From positions 62,001-126,000 of the forward strand of contig NC_027866.1 in NCBI RefSeq assembly GCF_000187245.1: a DNA stretch of 64,000 nt, read 5' to 3'. Numbering within the stretch: position 1 is the stretch's first letter; each line of letters opens with the position of its first letter. The notes beneath the pieces are model-generated. The model had not been told where the DNA came from. It saw only the letters and a list, made by a program, of their open reading frames with translations, and searched no databases. Positions 36,785 through 45,941 of this stretch are shown one piece after another. The translations under genes were made by a program, and so were the position numbers. This DNA comes from Ogataea parapolymorpha DL-1. Taxonomy: Eukaryota; Ascomycota; Pichiomycetes; Pichiales; Pichiaceae.

Positions 36785-38461
36785 ATGTGGAGAACCTCCT
36801 ATAGAGCATTTACCACGGGCAAAAAGCCGCTGCCAAGGCTGTCCCGTACGCTGGCGTCGTCTGCTAAGCGCTTCCCACGCAGATCTCTCGGCGCCGCAAT
36901 TGTGGCCGGTCTAGGAGCTGCCCTCGTGTGCACACAGCTGCCCGGCAGACCGCAGCTCTCCAGCGAGTCGCCTGCCCTGCCTAAGCGCATTGTGCCCGTT
37001 GCCGAGTTCGTCAAGCACAACCGGCCCGACGACTGCTGGGTGGCCATCCGTGGCCAGGTCTACGACATGACAGAGTTCTTGCCCCACCATCCAGGCGGCC
37101 AGTCTCCTATCATTCGGTACTCCGGCCACGATGCCACCGAATTGTTCGAGCAGCTCCATCCCAAGGGCACTATCGAGAAACATCTTCCGAAAGAAAAGCA
37201 TCTCGGGCAGCTGGACGGGCCTGCGCCGACGCTGGAAGTGGCCGAAGACGAGTTTGAGGAAGAGCGGCTCGAAAATGTGGCCAACATGCCAAACGTCAAT
37301 GAGGTGATGAATTTGCACGATTTCGAGTACATTGCGAAAAAAATCCTCCCCAAAGGTGCGTGGGCGTACTACTCGTCCGGCGCCGACGACGAGGTGAGCA
37401 TGAGAGAAAACCACTATGCGTACCAGCGCATTTATTTCCGGCCCCGCGTCCTGGTGGACGTGAGCAAGGTGGACACCAGCACGACGCTGCTGGGCACGCC
37501 GACGTCTGTGCCGTTCTACGTGAGCGCGACGGCGCTCGCGAAGCTGGGCCACCCGGACGGAGAGTGCTCCATTGCGCGCGGCGCGGGCAAGGAGGGCGTG
37601 ATCCAGATGATTTCCACCCTGGCGTCGAACTCGCTCGAGGAGATCGCTGCGGCGCGCGTCCCTGGTGCCACGCAGTGGTTTCAGCTGTATGTGAACGAGG
37701 ACCGCAACGTGGCGTTTGAAATGGTGAAGAAAGCCGAAAAACTCGGCATCAAAGCCATTTTCGTCACCGTGGACGCTCCGAGCCTCGGCAACAGAGAAAA
37801 GGACGCACGGGTGAAATTCGAAGGCGAGTCGGACGTGCAAAAGAGCAACGAAGTCGTGCGCAGCCAGGGCGCCTCGCGCGCGCTGTCGTCGTTCATCGAC
37901 ACGCGGCTCACTTGGGACGACGTGAAAAAAATCAAGCAGAGCACCAAGCTGCCCGTGCTGATCAAAGGTGTGCAACGGCTTGAGGACGTGGTGCAGGCCG
38001 TGGACGACGGATTCGACGGGGTTGTGCTGTCGAACCACGGCGGACGGCAGCTGGACACGGCGCCACCGCCCGTCGAGCTGCTTGCCGAGGTGGTGCCGGA
38101 GCTGAAGCGGCGCAACAAGCTGCGGCCCGACTTCGAGATATTCATCGACGGCGGCGTGCGTCGCGGCACAGATATCCTCAAGGCGCTGGCCCTGGGCGGC
38201 CAGAACGTGCGTGTGGGTGTGGGTCTCGGCCGGCCGTTCCTGTACGCCAATTCGTCGTACGGCGAAAATGGCGTCCGCAAGGCCATCCAGCTGCTCAAGG
38301 ACGAGCTCGAGATGGACATGCGGCTGCTGGGCGTGCGCAACCTGCGCGAGCTCGACGAGACTTTCGTCGACACAAGACGTCTGATTGGCCGCGATGCGCC
38401 GGACGAACTGTACAACCAGCTGTACAGCCCGCTCAAGACGGTCAAATTTAGAAACGAATAG
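36785..38461 (+). CDS. CYB2: Flavocytochrome b2, L-lactate:cytochrome c oxidoreductase
   Basis: Mitochondrial intermembrane-space enzyme that oxidises L-lactate to pyruvate and passes electrons to cytochrome c. The 558-aa protein has a bipartite presequence (MWRTSYRAFTTGKKPLPRLS, then a hydrophobic sorting segment LGAAIVAGLGAALVCTQL). The cytochrome b5 domain (about 75-150) has heme ligands H102 (in HHPGG) and H125, 23 residues apart as in the S. cerevisiae enzyme. The FMN-binding TIM barrel (about 170-550) contains PRVLVDVSKVDTSTTLLGTP, VTVDAPSLGNREKD, LIKGVQRLEDVV and the catalytic SNHGGRQLD (His418). I chose the ATG that opens the presequence. Its stop is 4 bp from the stop of the convergent C2H2 gene. 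Confidence 0.95.
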   Translation: MWRTSYRAFTTGKKPLPRLSRTLASSAKRFPRRSLGAAIVAGLGAALVCTQLPGRPQLSSESPALPKRIVPVAEFVKHNRPDDCWVAIRGQVYDMTEFLPHHPGGQSPIIRYSGHDATELFEQLHPKGTIEKHLPKEKHLGQLDGPAPTLEVAEDEFEEERLENVANMPNVNEVMNLHDFEYIAKKILPKGAWAYYSSGADDEVSMRENHYAYQRIYFRPRVLVDVSKVDTSTTLLGTPTSVPFYVSATALAKLGHPDGECSIARGAGKEGVIQMISTLASNSLEEIAAARVPGATQWFQLYVNEDRNVAFEMVKKAEKLGIKAIFVTVDAPSLGNREKDARVKFEGESDVQKSNEVVRSQGASRALSSFIDTRLTWDDVKKIKQSTKLPVLIKGVQRLEDVVQAVDDGFDGVVLSNHGGRQLDTAPPPVELLAEVVPELKRRNKLRPDFEIFIDGGVRRGTDILKALALGGQNVRVGVGLGRPFLYANSSYGENGVRKAIQLLKDELEMDMRLLGVRNLRELDETFVDTRRLIGRDAPDELYNQLYSPLKTVKFRNE

Positions 38462-38465
38462 AATC

Positions 38466-39086
38466 TCATATATTGAGCTCTGTTTTCTCAAACTGGTGTA
38501 GTGCGTCGACCAGCCGCTGTGTTTTCAGCCAGTAGTGTCTTTTCTGTCTGTCTGTGGCCGCTAATTCGGCGCTGAGCGACTGGTGCAGTCGTTCCAGCTT
38601 GGCATGGTACTGTTCCAGCTGCGCAGCGTACTGTTCGAGAGCTGTTGCCGGCAGCGTGGCCGTGTCGATCTGCGGCCTGGCCGTGTACGTGTGCACAAGC
38701 TGCTGGTGCAACTGTGCAATTTTGCGCTCTATTTTGGGACACTGGCCGCGCAAACGGGGCAGCGATGCGGTTCTGTATGACACAAGGTCTGCTCTGAGTG
38801 GATCGGCCGCGACAGGCTGTTTGTGGTGCCTTTCGTGCTCGTAGAGCTCGTCGACGGCGGCGAATTCGCTGCTGCAGCGCAGACACGCAAACGGCGTCTT
38901 GCAATGGAGCACCAGATGGCTCAGCAGCGCAGAGGGCGAGTCGCACTGTCGGCCGCACAGGTTCCAGCGGCACCGGTGCCCGTCGCCGGCGTGTTTCGCC
39001 ACGTGCACGCACATCTCTGCTGGCGCGCTAAACACGGCGTCGCAGTCTGTCCATTGGCAAAAAAAACGGGCTCTATCGGTGGACAT
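38466..39086 (-). CDS. Three-finger C2H2 zinc finger protein (206 aa)
   Basis: The N-terminal half holds three consecutive C2H2 fingers. Two have the C-x4-C spacing with a central Trp (CQWTDC and CRWNLC, each followed by x12-H-x3-H), like GLI/ZIC-type fingers; the third is C-x2-C (CLRCSSEF...HERHH). The second half (about 125-205) is helical and Gln/Leu-rich, likely coiled coil (ALEQYAAQLEQYHAKLERLH). I cannot assign a yeast orthologue; a DNA-binding or chromatin role is inferred from the fingers only. The first in-frame ATG is at 39086 (MSTDRARFF). It is divergent from FRS2 across just 63 bp. Confidence 0.82.
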   Translation of the reverse strand: MSTDRARFFCQWTDCDAVFSAPAEMCVHVAKHAGDGHRCRWNLCGRQCDSPSALLSHLVLHCKTPFACLRCSSEFAAVDELYEHERHHKQPVAADPLRADLVSYRTASLPRLRGQCPKIERKIAQLHQQLVHTYTARPQIDTATLPATALEQYAAQLEQYHAKLERLHQSLSAELAATDRQKRHYWLKTQRLVDALHQFEKTELNI

Positions 39087-39149
39087 GGGTAGGTGGGTGT
39101 GAATCAAGAAAAATTTGTCGAAAATAAAGAAATAATTAATTGATTAATT

Positions 39150-40637
39150 ATGTCGTCGCTCCAGCTCAGAATTTTGCACACGCTGGGCCAAAAGCAGCAG
39201 ATCGCCAACACGGCGGCCGAGTTTGCGGATGTCGACACGGCGGCCATGCAGGCGGCACTGATGTCGCTCGCGGCCAGAAACATGGTGGAATACAAGACCC
39301 ACGAAAGCGACAGGTGGACGTTGACGGCGGAGGCCAAGGATATCGTTGCGCACGGCTCACATGAGTACCGGCTGCTCCAGAAGGTGACGGAGGCGCTGGA
39401 CGGACTCAAGATCTCAGATGTCGACAGCGTGATGGGCAGCAACGGAAAGGTGGCCCAGGGCAGAGCGTTCAAGAACGGCTGGATCGCCAAGGAGGGCGAT
39501 AAGCTGGTCGCCAAGGTCGCTGCGGGCAGCCAGGTACAAGATGCGACCGCGGAGCAGCTTAAGGAGATCGAGAAGACAGGCACTTTGGCCAACAAGAAGG
39601 ACCTGGCCGAGCTGAAGAAGAGAAAGCTGATTACGCAATCCAAAGTGTTCACGTACAGCGTTTCGAAGGGCGCCGAGTTCGCTCTGGAAATCAAGCAGTT
39701 GGAAACCGACATCACCAGCGACATGGTCGTGAGCGGCTCGTGGAGCAAGGCCGAGTTCAAGCCGTACAATTTCGACTCTCAGGGCGTGATGCCGTCTGCT
39801 GGAGCGTTGCATCCGCTCAACAAGGTCAGAGAGGAGTTCCGACAGATCTTCTTCAGCATGGGGTTCTCGGAGATGCCTTCTAACCAATACGTTGAAAGCG
39901 GTTTCTGGAACTTTGATACTCTGTTTGTGCCGCAACAGCATCCTGCCAGAGATTTGCAGGATACATTCTATCTGAAAGACCCAGCTACAGCAAAAGAGCC
40001 ACAGGACAAGGAGTATTGGGAAAACGTCAAGACGGTGCACCAGGATGGCGCGTACGGGTCGATCGGGTACAGATACCCGTGGAAGGGCGAGGAGTCGCTG
40101 CGGACTGTTCTGAGAACACATACCACGGCGATCTCGTCGCAGATGCTCAAGAAGCTGGCGGCCGATCCAAAACCAACCAGACTATTCTCGATCGATAGGG
40201 TGTTCCGTAACGAGGCGGTCGACGCGACCCATCTGGCCGAGTTCCACCAGGTCGAAGGTGTCTTTGCAGACTACAATTTGACGCTTGGAGACCTGATCGG
40301 GTTCATGCAGCAGTTCTTCGACAAGATGGGTGTTCATGACCTCAGATTCAAGCCAACATACAACCCGTACACCGAGCCTTCGCTCGAGATCTACGCCTGG
40401 CACAACGGGCTGGGCAAGTGGGTCGAGATTGGCAACTCCGGGATGTTCAGACCGGAGATGCTCGAGGCCATGGGTCTGCCAAAGGATATGAGAGTCTTGG
40501 GCTGGGGATTGTCACTGGAGAGACCTACGATGATCAAGTATGCGGTCAGCAACATTAGAGAGCTGTTGGGACACAAGGTTGATCTGGACTTTATTGAGAA
40601 CAACCCTGCAGCCAGGCTTGATGAAGCTATTTTCTGA
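39150..40637 (+). CDS. FRS2: Cytosolic phenylalanyl-tRNA synthetase, alpha subunit
   Basis: Catalytic alpha subunit of the (alpha-beta)2 cytosolic PheRS. The N-terminal winged-helix tRNA-binding part (about 1-120) leads to the class II core. Motif 2 is RVFRNEAVDATHLAEFHQVE and motif 3 is GWGLSLERPTMIKY; the phenylalanine pocket region contains FNFDTLFVPQQHPARDLQDT-like sequence (FWNFDTLFVPQQHPARDLQD). Length 495 aa is close to S. cerevisiae Frs2 (503). It is followed by 83 bp of nearly pure A/T before MAK32, built of imperfect AAATAAATT-like units. Confidence 0.95.
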   Translation: MSSLQLRILHTLGQKQQIANTAAEFADVDTAAMQAALMSLAARNMVEYKTHESDRWTLTAEAKDIVAHGSHEYRLLQKVTEALDGLKISDVDSVMGSNGKVAQGRAFKNGWIAKEGDKLVAKVAAGSQVQDATAEQLKEIEKTGTLANKKDLAELKKRKLITQSKVFTYSVSKGAEFALEIKQLETDITSDMVVSGSWSKAEFKPYNFDSQGVMPSAGALHPLNKVREEFRQIFFSMGFSEMPSNQYVESGFWNFDTLFVPQQHPARDLQDTFYLKDPATAKEPQDKEYWENVKTVHQDGAYGSIGYRYPWKGEESLRTVLRTHTTAISSQMLKKLAADPKPTRLFSIDRVFRNEAVDATHLAEFHQVEGVFADYNLTLGDLIGFMQQFFDKMGVHDLRFKPTYNPYTEPSLEIYAWHNGLGKWVEIGNSGMFRPEMLEAMGLPKDMRVLGWGLSLERPTMIKYAVSNIRELLGHKVDLDFIENNPAARLDEAIF

Positions 40638-40720
40638 ATAGATAATAAATCAAATGAATTGAATTAAATTAAAATAATTTAGAATAAAATAAATTAAAAA
40701 TAAATCAAATAAATTTATCG

Positions 40721-41680
40721 ATGTCCGTTTTCTGCTCCCTGGGCATGTTTATCCTCGACGAAATCCATTTCGCCGACGGAACGTCCCTTTACAACGTTCT
40801 TGGCGGAGGTGGCGTATTTGCCATGGCGGGCTCGCGGATTGTCCTCGGAAGCCAGCAGAGCAGGCTCTGTGGTGGTATTATAGATATCGGCAGCGACTGT
40901 CCTGAAGAAATATTGCGAGAGCTGCAGAGCTGGAATCTGGGCGCAGTCTTCCGCTACGACAATACACGGCTATGCACGCGCGGATGGAACAAGTACGGAC
41001 TCAACGATTGGCGTGAGTTCAAATATATGACGCCCAAACGCAGAATCGAGGTGGCCGATTTGAAGCAGCACGAGCACTTGATCCGGTCGCGGTCGTTTCA
41101 TTTGCTCTGTTCGCCTGGCTCTCTGCGCGAAATGCTGGAATCCATCATCTCTGCGCGACCAGACAAGCCGCTAATTGTCTACGAAGCCATTCCTGACCGG
41201 TGTCGGCCAGAACATCTGGAGGCCCTGAATGCCGCCCTTGAACACGTCGACGTGTTCTCTCCCAACGCGGCAGAGGCTGCTGCATTTTTTGGCGAGCCTG
41301 AGCCAACCGATAAAGAAAATTGCGAAAGGGTAGCACGCATGCACAAGGCCCGCGTGCTGCTGGTGCGGTGCGGCGCTTTGGGCTCGCTTCTGTACGCCAA
41401 TGGCCAAATCAAGTGGTTTCCCGCATACCATGATGACCCTGCCCGCAGCGACTACAAGGTTGTGGACCCAACAGGCTGCGGTAACACGTTTGTGGGGGCT
41501 TTTGCTACGCAGCTAGCTCTGAGCGGTGATTTGGAGGAGGCGTGCATTTCTGCGACGGTAGCAAGCGGGCTTGCGATCGAACAGTACGGACCGCCTCGAC
41601 TGGAAGACGCTGACCGCTGGAATGGCACATTTTTTGAACAGCGGGTCCAAAACTATCGCAACCGACTGGGTAGCTCCTGA
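40721..41680 (+). CDS. MAK32: pfkB-fold protein Mak32
   Basis: Relative of S. cerevisiae Mak32, which is needed for stability of the L-A/M killer double-stranded RNA system by an unknown mechanism. The 319-aa protein has the ribokinase/pfkB fold: the N-terminal GGGGVFAMAGSRIVLG substrate loop and the C-terminal DPTGCGNTFVGAFA motif. In active sugar kinases that motif is D-T-x-G-A-G-D, with the final Asp as catalytic base; here the position is Asn255. From memory the Mak32 family shares this change, so it may bind a ligand without phosphorylating it. The identification rests on the fold motifs and length. Confidence 0.82.
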   Translation: MSVFCSLGMFILDEIHFADGTSLYNVLGGGGVFAMAGSRIVLGSQQSRLCGGIIDIGSDCPEEILRELQSWNLGAVFRYDNTRLCTRGWNKYGLNDWREFKYMTPKRRIEVADLKQHEHLIRSRSFHLLCSPGSLREMLESIISARPDKPLIVYEAIPDRCRPEHLEALNAALEHVDVFSPNAAEAAAFFGEPEPTDKENCERVARMHKARVLLVRCGALGSLLYANGQIKWFPAYHDDPARSDYKVVDPTGCGNTFVGAFATQLALSGDLEEACISATVASGLAIEQYGPPRLEDADRWNGTFFEQRVQNYRNRLGSS

Positions 41681-41750
41681 CCAGCCGGCGTAGTTCCATT
41701 AATTATTTTTATTACTAGAAACCTTTAATTAACCTTTCACTGAGCTTTGC

Positions 41751-43175
41751 TCAGGCAGCATACTTCTTCTCCAAGTCGGCAAAGGCGCCGGCAATGGTGT
41801 TAGCAATGAAGTCGCAGTGCTCCTTGGTGAACGTGTACGCTGGAGCGATGGTCACGTGATCGCCGATACAGACGAGCTCGGAGTTGTTGACGAGCTTGCT
41901 CTCGATGGTGCCTGTGACACCCATGATGGTCATGCCTCTTTCGAAACAGAAGTTGCCGAGCTGGGTACCGACCTTCTCCTTTGGATCGAACGGCTCCTTG
42001 GTGGCCTTGTCCTTGACGGCCTCGACAGAAAGGAAGTTTCCTGCTCCGCGCACGTCGCCGGCGTATTTGGCGTCCTTGAGCTTGAGCTTGAGCTGTTCCT
42101 TGAGGTATGCACCGTTGATTCTGACGTTCTCGATCAGGTTGTCTCTGTAGATCTTTTTTTGGACGGCCAGGCCGACTCTGCAGTTGAAGTCGTGCGAGTG
42201 GTAGGTCTGGGCGCCGAGAATGCTTCCAGAGCCCTCGGCAAAGACTTTTTTCACGCCTGGCGAGATCAGCAGGCCAGCAAGAGTGACGAAGCCCGAGCCA
42301 ATGGTCTTGCCGACCGAGCAGAGGTCTGGTCCGCCCGAAGACAGACCGAATTCTGGCGACTTGTAGGTGAATGGGTAGCCGCATCTTCCTAGACCACACA
42401 TGACCTCGTCCAGCATGAACAGGGCACCATATTTGTGGCAGATCTCTCTGCAGCCGTCCAGATAGCCCTTGGTTGGCACGGAGGTGCCGAAAGTCGAGCC
42501 GCCGACGGTCTCGATGATCATTCCGGCGATCGTGCTAGGGTCGTTGTCAATGAAAGTCTGCTCCAGCTCGTCCAGCAGCTCCTTAGTGTATTCCTCCTCG
42601 GTTTGGCCCGGTTTTTGGTTTCTGTAAGGGTACACTGGAGACACCTTTGGAGTCTTAGATTCATCGATCAGAATGTCGGCAAACTGGTATTTTCTGGATC
42701 CGTCACCGATGGCCAGCGTTCCGGTGGTGAAGCCGTGGTACGACTGTTTTCTGCCAATGAACTTGCATCTCTTGTAGTCCTTGAGCTCGTTGTGGTATTG
42801 CTTGATAATCTTCATGGCGTTCTCGTTGGCCTCGCTACCCGAGCTGGTCCACAGAGCAGACGCGAAATCGCCGCCGGACTTCTCGCAAAGGAACTTTCCA
42901 AGGTCTTCAGCAGCGTAGTTGGCGTAGTAGGCACCAAAAGTGTAAACGGACTCCTTGGCGAATTGGCCCATGGCCTCAGTAATTTCTGGGTCCTGGTGAG
43001 GAAGCGAGTTGACGGCTGCTCCTGAAACAGCGTCGAACAACACCTTCTGCTCCTTGGTGTGCGGGTTTTCCAGAACGAGGTACATACCGTCGCCCTTGGC
43101 ACCGACACAGAGCAGGCCCTTGTCGTTGATTTGTTTTTGGAACACGTAGGAGGTTTCTTTGTTGTCAACAGTCAT
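41751..43175 (-). CDS. Class-III PLP-dependent aminotransferase, substrate unknown
   Basis: A 474-aa class-III (omega-) aminotransferase. Recognisable steps: LWTSSGSEANENAMKIIKQY (PLP phosphate cup), SYHGFTTGTLAIGD, IAGMIIETVGGS, the Asp motif LFMLDEVMCGLGR, and the PLP lysine in SVGKTIGSG (K290). It lacks features that would identify it as ornithine, GABA or adenosylmethionine-8-amino-7-oxononanoate aminotransferase, and resembles fungal class-III enzymes of unassigned substrate. There is no presequence if it starts at the ATG at 43175 (MTVDNKETS). An in-frame open extension of 90 codons upstream runs through a promoter-like region with a CGG palindrome, so I reject it as coding. Confidence 0.86.
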   Translation of the reverse strand: MTVDNKETSYVFQKQINDKGLLCVGAKGDGMYLVLENPHTKEQKVLFDAVSGAAVNSLPHQDPEITEAMGQFAKESVYTFGAYYANYAAEDLGKFLCEKSGGDFASALWTSSGSEANENAMKIIKQYHNELKDYKRCKFIGRKQSYHGFTTGTLAIGDGSRKYQFADILIDESKTPKVSPVYPYRNQKPGQTEEEYTKELLDELEQTFIDNDPSTIAGMIIETVGGSTFGTSVPTKGYLDGCREICHKYGALFMLDEVMCGLGRCGYPFTYKSPEFGLSSGGPDLCSVGKTIGSGFVTLAGLLISPGVKKVFAEGSGSILGAQTYHSHDFNCRVGLAVQKKIYRDNLIENVRINGAYLKEQLKLKLKDAKYAGDVRGAGNFLSVEAVKDKATKEPFDPKEKVGTQLGNFCFERGMTIMGVTGTIESKLVNNSELVCIGDHVTIAPAYTFTKEHCDFIANTIAGAFADLEKKYAA

Positions 43176-43225
43176 TGCGGATACAGGAGGCAGTGAGAGG
43201 TATTTATAAGGGTGCTGGCGGTAGT

Positions 43226-43256
43226 CGGATCCCGTTGATAAGTCGGCAATTGCCGA
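43226..43256. promoter_or_regulatory. Pair of inverted CGG elements (Zn2Cys6-type sites)
   Basis: 43243-43256 is a perfect 14-bp palindrome, TCGGCAATTGCCGA, that is CGG-N6-CCG, with 3' flank giving CCGAA. This is the spacing bound by Ppr1-type Zn2Cys6 regulators. A second inverted element, CGG-atc-CCG, lies at 43226-43234. Both sit 50-80 bp upstream of the aminotransferase start, where an activator site is expected. Motifs are observed, the regulator is inferred. Confidence 0.5.
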
Positions 43257-43451
43257 ATCGGGAAGTCCAGCGCGGACGCTTATCGCGACACGAATTGGGA
43301 AGAAGGCGGCCGGGGGCGGCTTGAGCGGTAGCGCGCGGGCGTGCGGGCGTGACAAACTGTTGAGAGGCCGCCAGACATGGCTTGTGCTAACGCTAGCGGC
43401 GGATGGTGTGCATGTAGATCTAAAAAAAGGGGTTTTGGGAAACAAAAAATA

Positions 43452-43524
43452 TGGACGAGTTGGGAGTCGAACCCAAGACCTTTCGCATGCTAAGCGAACG
43501 CGCTACCAACTACGCCACACGCCC
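43452..43524 (-). tRNA. tRNA-Ala (anticodon AGC), copy 1
   Basis: 73-nt cloverleaf with GGGCGTG / CTCGTCC acceptor, anticodon arm TTCGC-TTAGCAT-GCGAA and T-arm TTGGG-TTCGACT-CCCAA. G3:U70 is present. The body is identical, base for base, to the copy at 55914-55986 on the other strand. No intron. Confidence 0.95.
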
Positions 43525-44023
43525 TAGTCTGAGGAAAAACGCGTGATTGTGATTTATGTGTCTACGAAGGTTGACCTTCTTCATAGCTGGTAGCATATTT
43601 AATTTGTGTGTTATTTAATTTGCATACATTTATTTTACGTAGATTTTAACATTACGATGATCTGACCTGGACTTGCTGCTCTCTGCCACGAGCTGGCCGC
43701 TGGACAGCCAATTAGTACCTAGACTCTTGTCGACTCACCATAACCCTCCCCCTTTGTTGGTCTCAGCACTGAAATCCCCCTGGCCAATCATATTTGCGTC
43801 ATTGTAAGCAACCAGCAGAAACGTAAATATGGGACCGCGAAACCCTGCTAGCTCCCTAATTACGTGCGTAAAAATGTTCCCACGCGCGAAAAGTCTCTAA
43901 TTGAAAATTTTTTTTTAAATATTATCCAAACACTCTCCAACCGGTACTTATTCCTCCCTTCACAGCTGTTTTCGGCCAATTTGCATTCAGTAGTGCCGGA
44001 GTGTTGCATATTCCCTAATTAGC
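43525..44023. other. Intergenic region tRNA-Ala / RLI1
   Basis: This 499-bp region is the upstream region of tRNA-Ala (minus) and RLI1 (plus). It contains a short inverted repeat GAAGGT-tg-ACCTTC near 43567, a CCAAT box (43784-43788) and a CGCGAAAA motif of the SCB type (43885-43892) about 130 bp before the RLI1 start, then a T/A-rich run. I find no ORF with family similarity, RNA gene, or recognisable LTR. Confidence 0.5.
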
Positions 44024-45844
44024 ATGAGTCAGAAAAATACCCGTATCGCCATCGTCTCGGACGACAAGTGCAAGCCCAAAAAATGCAGACAAGAGTGCAG
44101 AAAGAGCTGTCCCGTGGTGAAGACGGGAAAGCTGTGTATCGAGGTGGCGCCAACCTCGAAGATTGCCTTTATTTCGGAGAATCTGTGTATCGGATGCGGT
44201 ATCTGCGTGAAAAAGTGTCCCTTTGGAGCCATCAACATCATTAATTTACCAACCAACCTCGAAAAAGAGGTCACCCACAGATACTCGGCCAACTCTTTCA
44301 AATTGCATAGACTGCCTACTCCAAGACCCGGACAGGTGCTTGGTCTGGTGGGCACCAACGGTATTGGAAAGTCCACCGCGCTCAAGATCCTTGCCGGAAA
44401 GGAAAAGCCCAACCTTGGAAGATACGACGATCCGCCCGACTGGGAGGACATTCTAAAACATTTCAGAGGATCAGAGCTGCAGAACTATTTGACAAAAGTT
44501 TTGGAAGACAACATCAAGGCCATCATCAAGCCGCAGTACGTGGATAACATTCCTCGTGCCATTAAAGGACCGCTCAACAAAGTCGGTGAACTAATCAAGG
44601 CCAAGCTCGAAAGACAGGACGCTGCCAAACAAGTGGTCGACACGCTGGAACTAAAGGGAATTCTGAAACGAGAGGTCTCGAAGCTTTCTGGTGGAGAGCT
44701 CCAGAGATTTGCTATTGGAATGACCTGTGTCCAGGACGCCCAGGTGTACATGTTTGACGAGCCTTCGTCGTATTTGGACGTCAAACAGCGTCTGAACGCT
44801 GCCTTTATCATCAGATCGCTTCTTCAGCCAACCATCTACGTGATTGTCGTGGAGCACGATCTGTCTGTGCTGGATTATCTGTCCGATTTCGTTTGCATTC
44901 TCTACGGTGTTCCTTCCGTTTACGGTGTGGTGACCCTTCCGGCCTCTGTGAGGGAGGGTATCAACATTTTCCTTGACGGCCACATCCCAACGGAAAACAT
45001 GAGGTTCAGAACCGAGTCGCTTCAATTCAGACTTGCTGATGCGTCCGATAAAATGATTGTGGACCAGTCGCACTCGATGGAGTACCCAGAAATGACCAAG
45101 ACGCAGGGAGATTTCAAACTGACCGTGGAGGCCGGCGAGTTCTCCGACAGCGAGATCATCGTGATGATGGGAGAGAACGGTACCGGAAAAACGACGCTGT
45201 GTAAGCTTCTTGCGGGAGCCATCTCGCCAGACGATGGAAGCAAGGCGCCAAAGCTAAACGTCTCGATGAAACCGCAAAAGATCGCTCCGAAGTTCACCGG
45301 AACCGTGAGACAGCTGTTCTTGAAAAAGATCAGGGCCTCATTCCTGCACCCGCAGTTCAATACCGACGTGGTGAAGCCGCTCAAAATCGAAGACATCATC
45401 GATCAGGAGGTGCAGCACCTGTCGGGAGGTGAGCTGCAAAGAGTCGCTATTGTCCTTGCGCTCGGCATGGACGCCGACATCTACCTTATTGACGAGCCTT
45501 CCGCCTACCTGGACTCGGAGCAGCGTATTATTTGCTCCAAGGTGATCAGAAGATTCATCATCCACTCGAAGAAAACCGCTTTTATCGTCGAGCACGACTT
45601 CATCATGGCCACATACATGGCCGACAAGGTGATGGTGTTCGAGGGTGTGCCGTCGAAGTCTGCCACGGCGAGAAAGGCCGAGTCGCTGCTGACTGGTTGC
45701 AACCGGTTCCTCAAGAACCTTAACGTCACTTTCAGAAGAGACCCTAACTCGTTCAGACCGAGAATCAACAAGCTGGACTCCCAGATGGACAAGGAGCAGA
45801 AACTGAGTGGCAACTATTTCTTCTTGGAGAATACCGAGTTGTAA
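44024..45844 (+). CDS. RLI1: ABCE1 ribosome-recycling ATPase with two 4Fe-4S clusters
   Basis: Essential Fe-S ABC protein that splits ribosomes after termination and takes part in ribosome export and initiation. The 606-aa protein has the two N-terminal cluster motifs ([15 protein letters not shown] and [16 protein letters not shown]), NBD1 with Walker [10 protein letters not shown] and signature [12 protein letters not shown], and NBD2 with Walker [10 protein letters not shown] and signature [12 protein letters not shown]. All canonical residues are intact and the length equals the family norm (about 608). Codon use is of the highly expressed type. Confidence 0.98.
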   Translation: MSQKNTRIAIVSDDKCKPKKCRQECRKSCPVVKTGKLCIEVAPTSKIAFISENLCIGCGICVKKCPFGAINIINLPTNLEKEVTHRYSANSFKLHRLPTPRPGQVLGLVGTNGIGKSTALKILAGKEKPNLGRYDDPPDWEDILKHFRGSELQNYLTKVLEDNIKAIIKPQYVDNIPRAIKGPLNKVGELIKAKLERQDAAKQVVDTLELKGILKREVSKLSGGELQRFAIGMTCVQDAQVYMFDEPSSYLDVKQRLNAAFIIRSLLQPTIYVIVVEHDLSVLDYLSDFVCILYGVPSVYGVVTLPASVREGINIFLDGHIPTENMRFRTESLQFRLADASDKMIVDQSHSMEYPEMTKTQGDFKLTVEAGEFSDSEIIVMMGENGTGKTTLCKLLAGAISPDDGSKAPKLNVSMKPQKIAPKFTGTVRQLFLKKIRASFLHPQFNTDVVKPLKIEDIIDQEVQHLSGGELQRVAIVLALGMDADIYLIDEPSAYLDSEQRIICSKVIRRFIIHSKKTAFIVEHDFIMATYMADKVMVFEGVPSKSATARKAESLLTGCNRFLKNLNVTFRRDPNSFRPRINKLDSQMDKEQKLSGNYFFLENTEL

Positions 45845-45941
45845 GTAGGGAGGATATTTATTTGGCTAGTAATAAAGTGTATAGAGTCGAAAAAGTTACT
45901 CATTTACGGAAAATTTTGAAATCATCTAATTTATTTTTCCA

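Noticed and set aside
36911..38491. A 526-codon open frame antisense to CYB2
   Set aside because: It mirrors a G+C-rich, codon-biased real gene. The translation is His/Arg/Ala-rich without recognisable motifs.
40638..40720. A/T-rich tract between FRS2 and MAK32 considered as a replication origin or microsatellite
   Set aside because: It is an imperfect low-complexity spacer. Without an origin consensus for this species the call cannot be supported.
43176..43445. A 90-codon N-terminal extension of the aminotransferase that could look like a mitochondrial presequence
   Set aside because: It covers the CGG palindromes and TATA-like region expected of the promoter. The ATG at 43175 gives a normal-length enzyme.
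43680..43850. Possible solo LTR next to tRNA-Ala
   Set aside because: No matching terminal TG...CA inverted ends, primer-binding site or target duplication could be identified by eye. A repeat search of the genome would decide.
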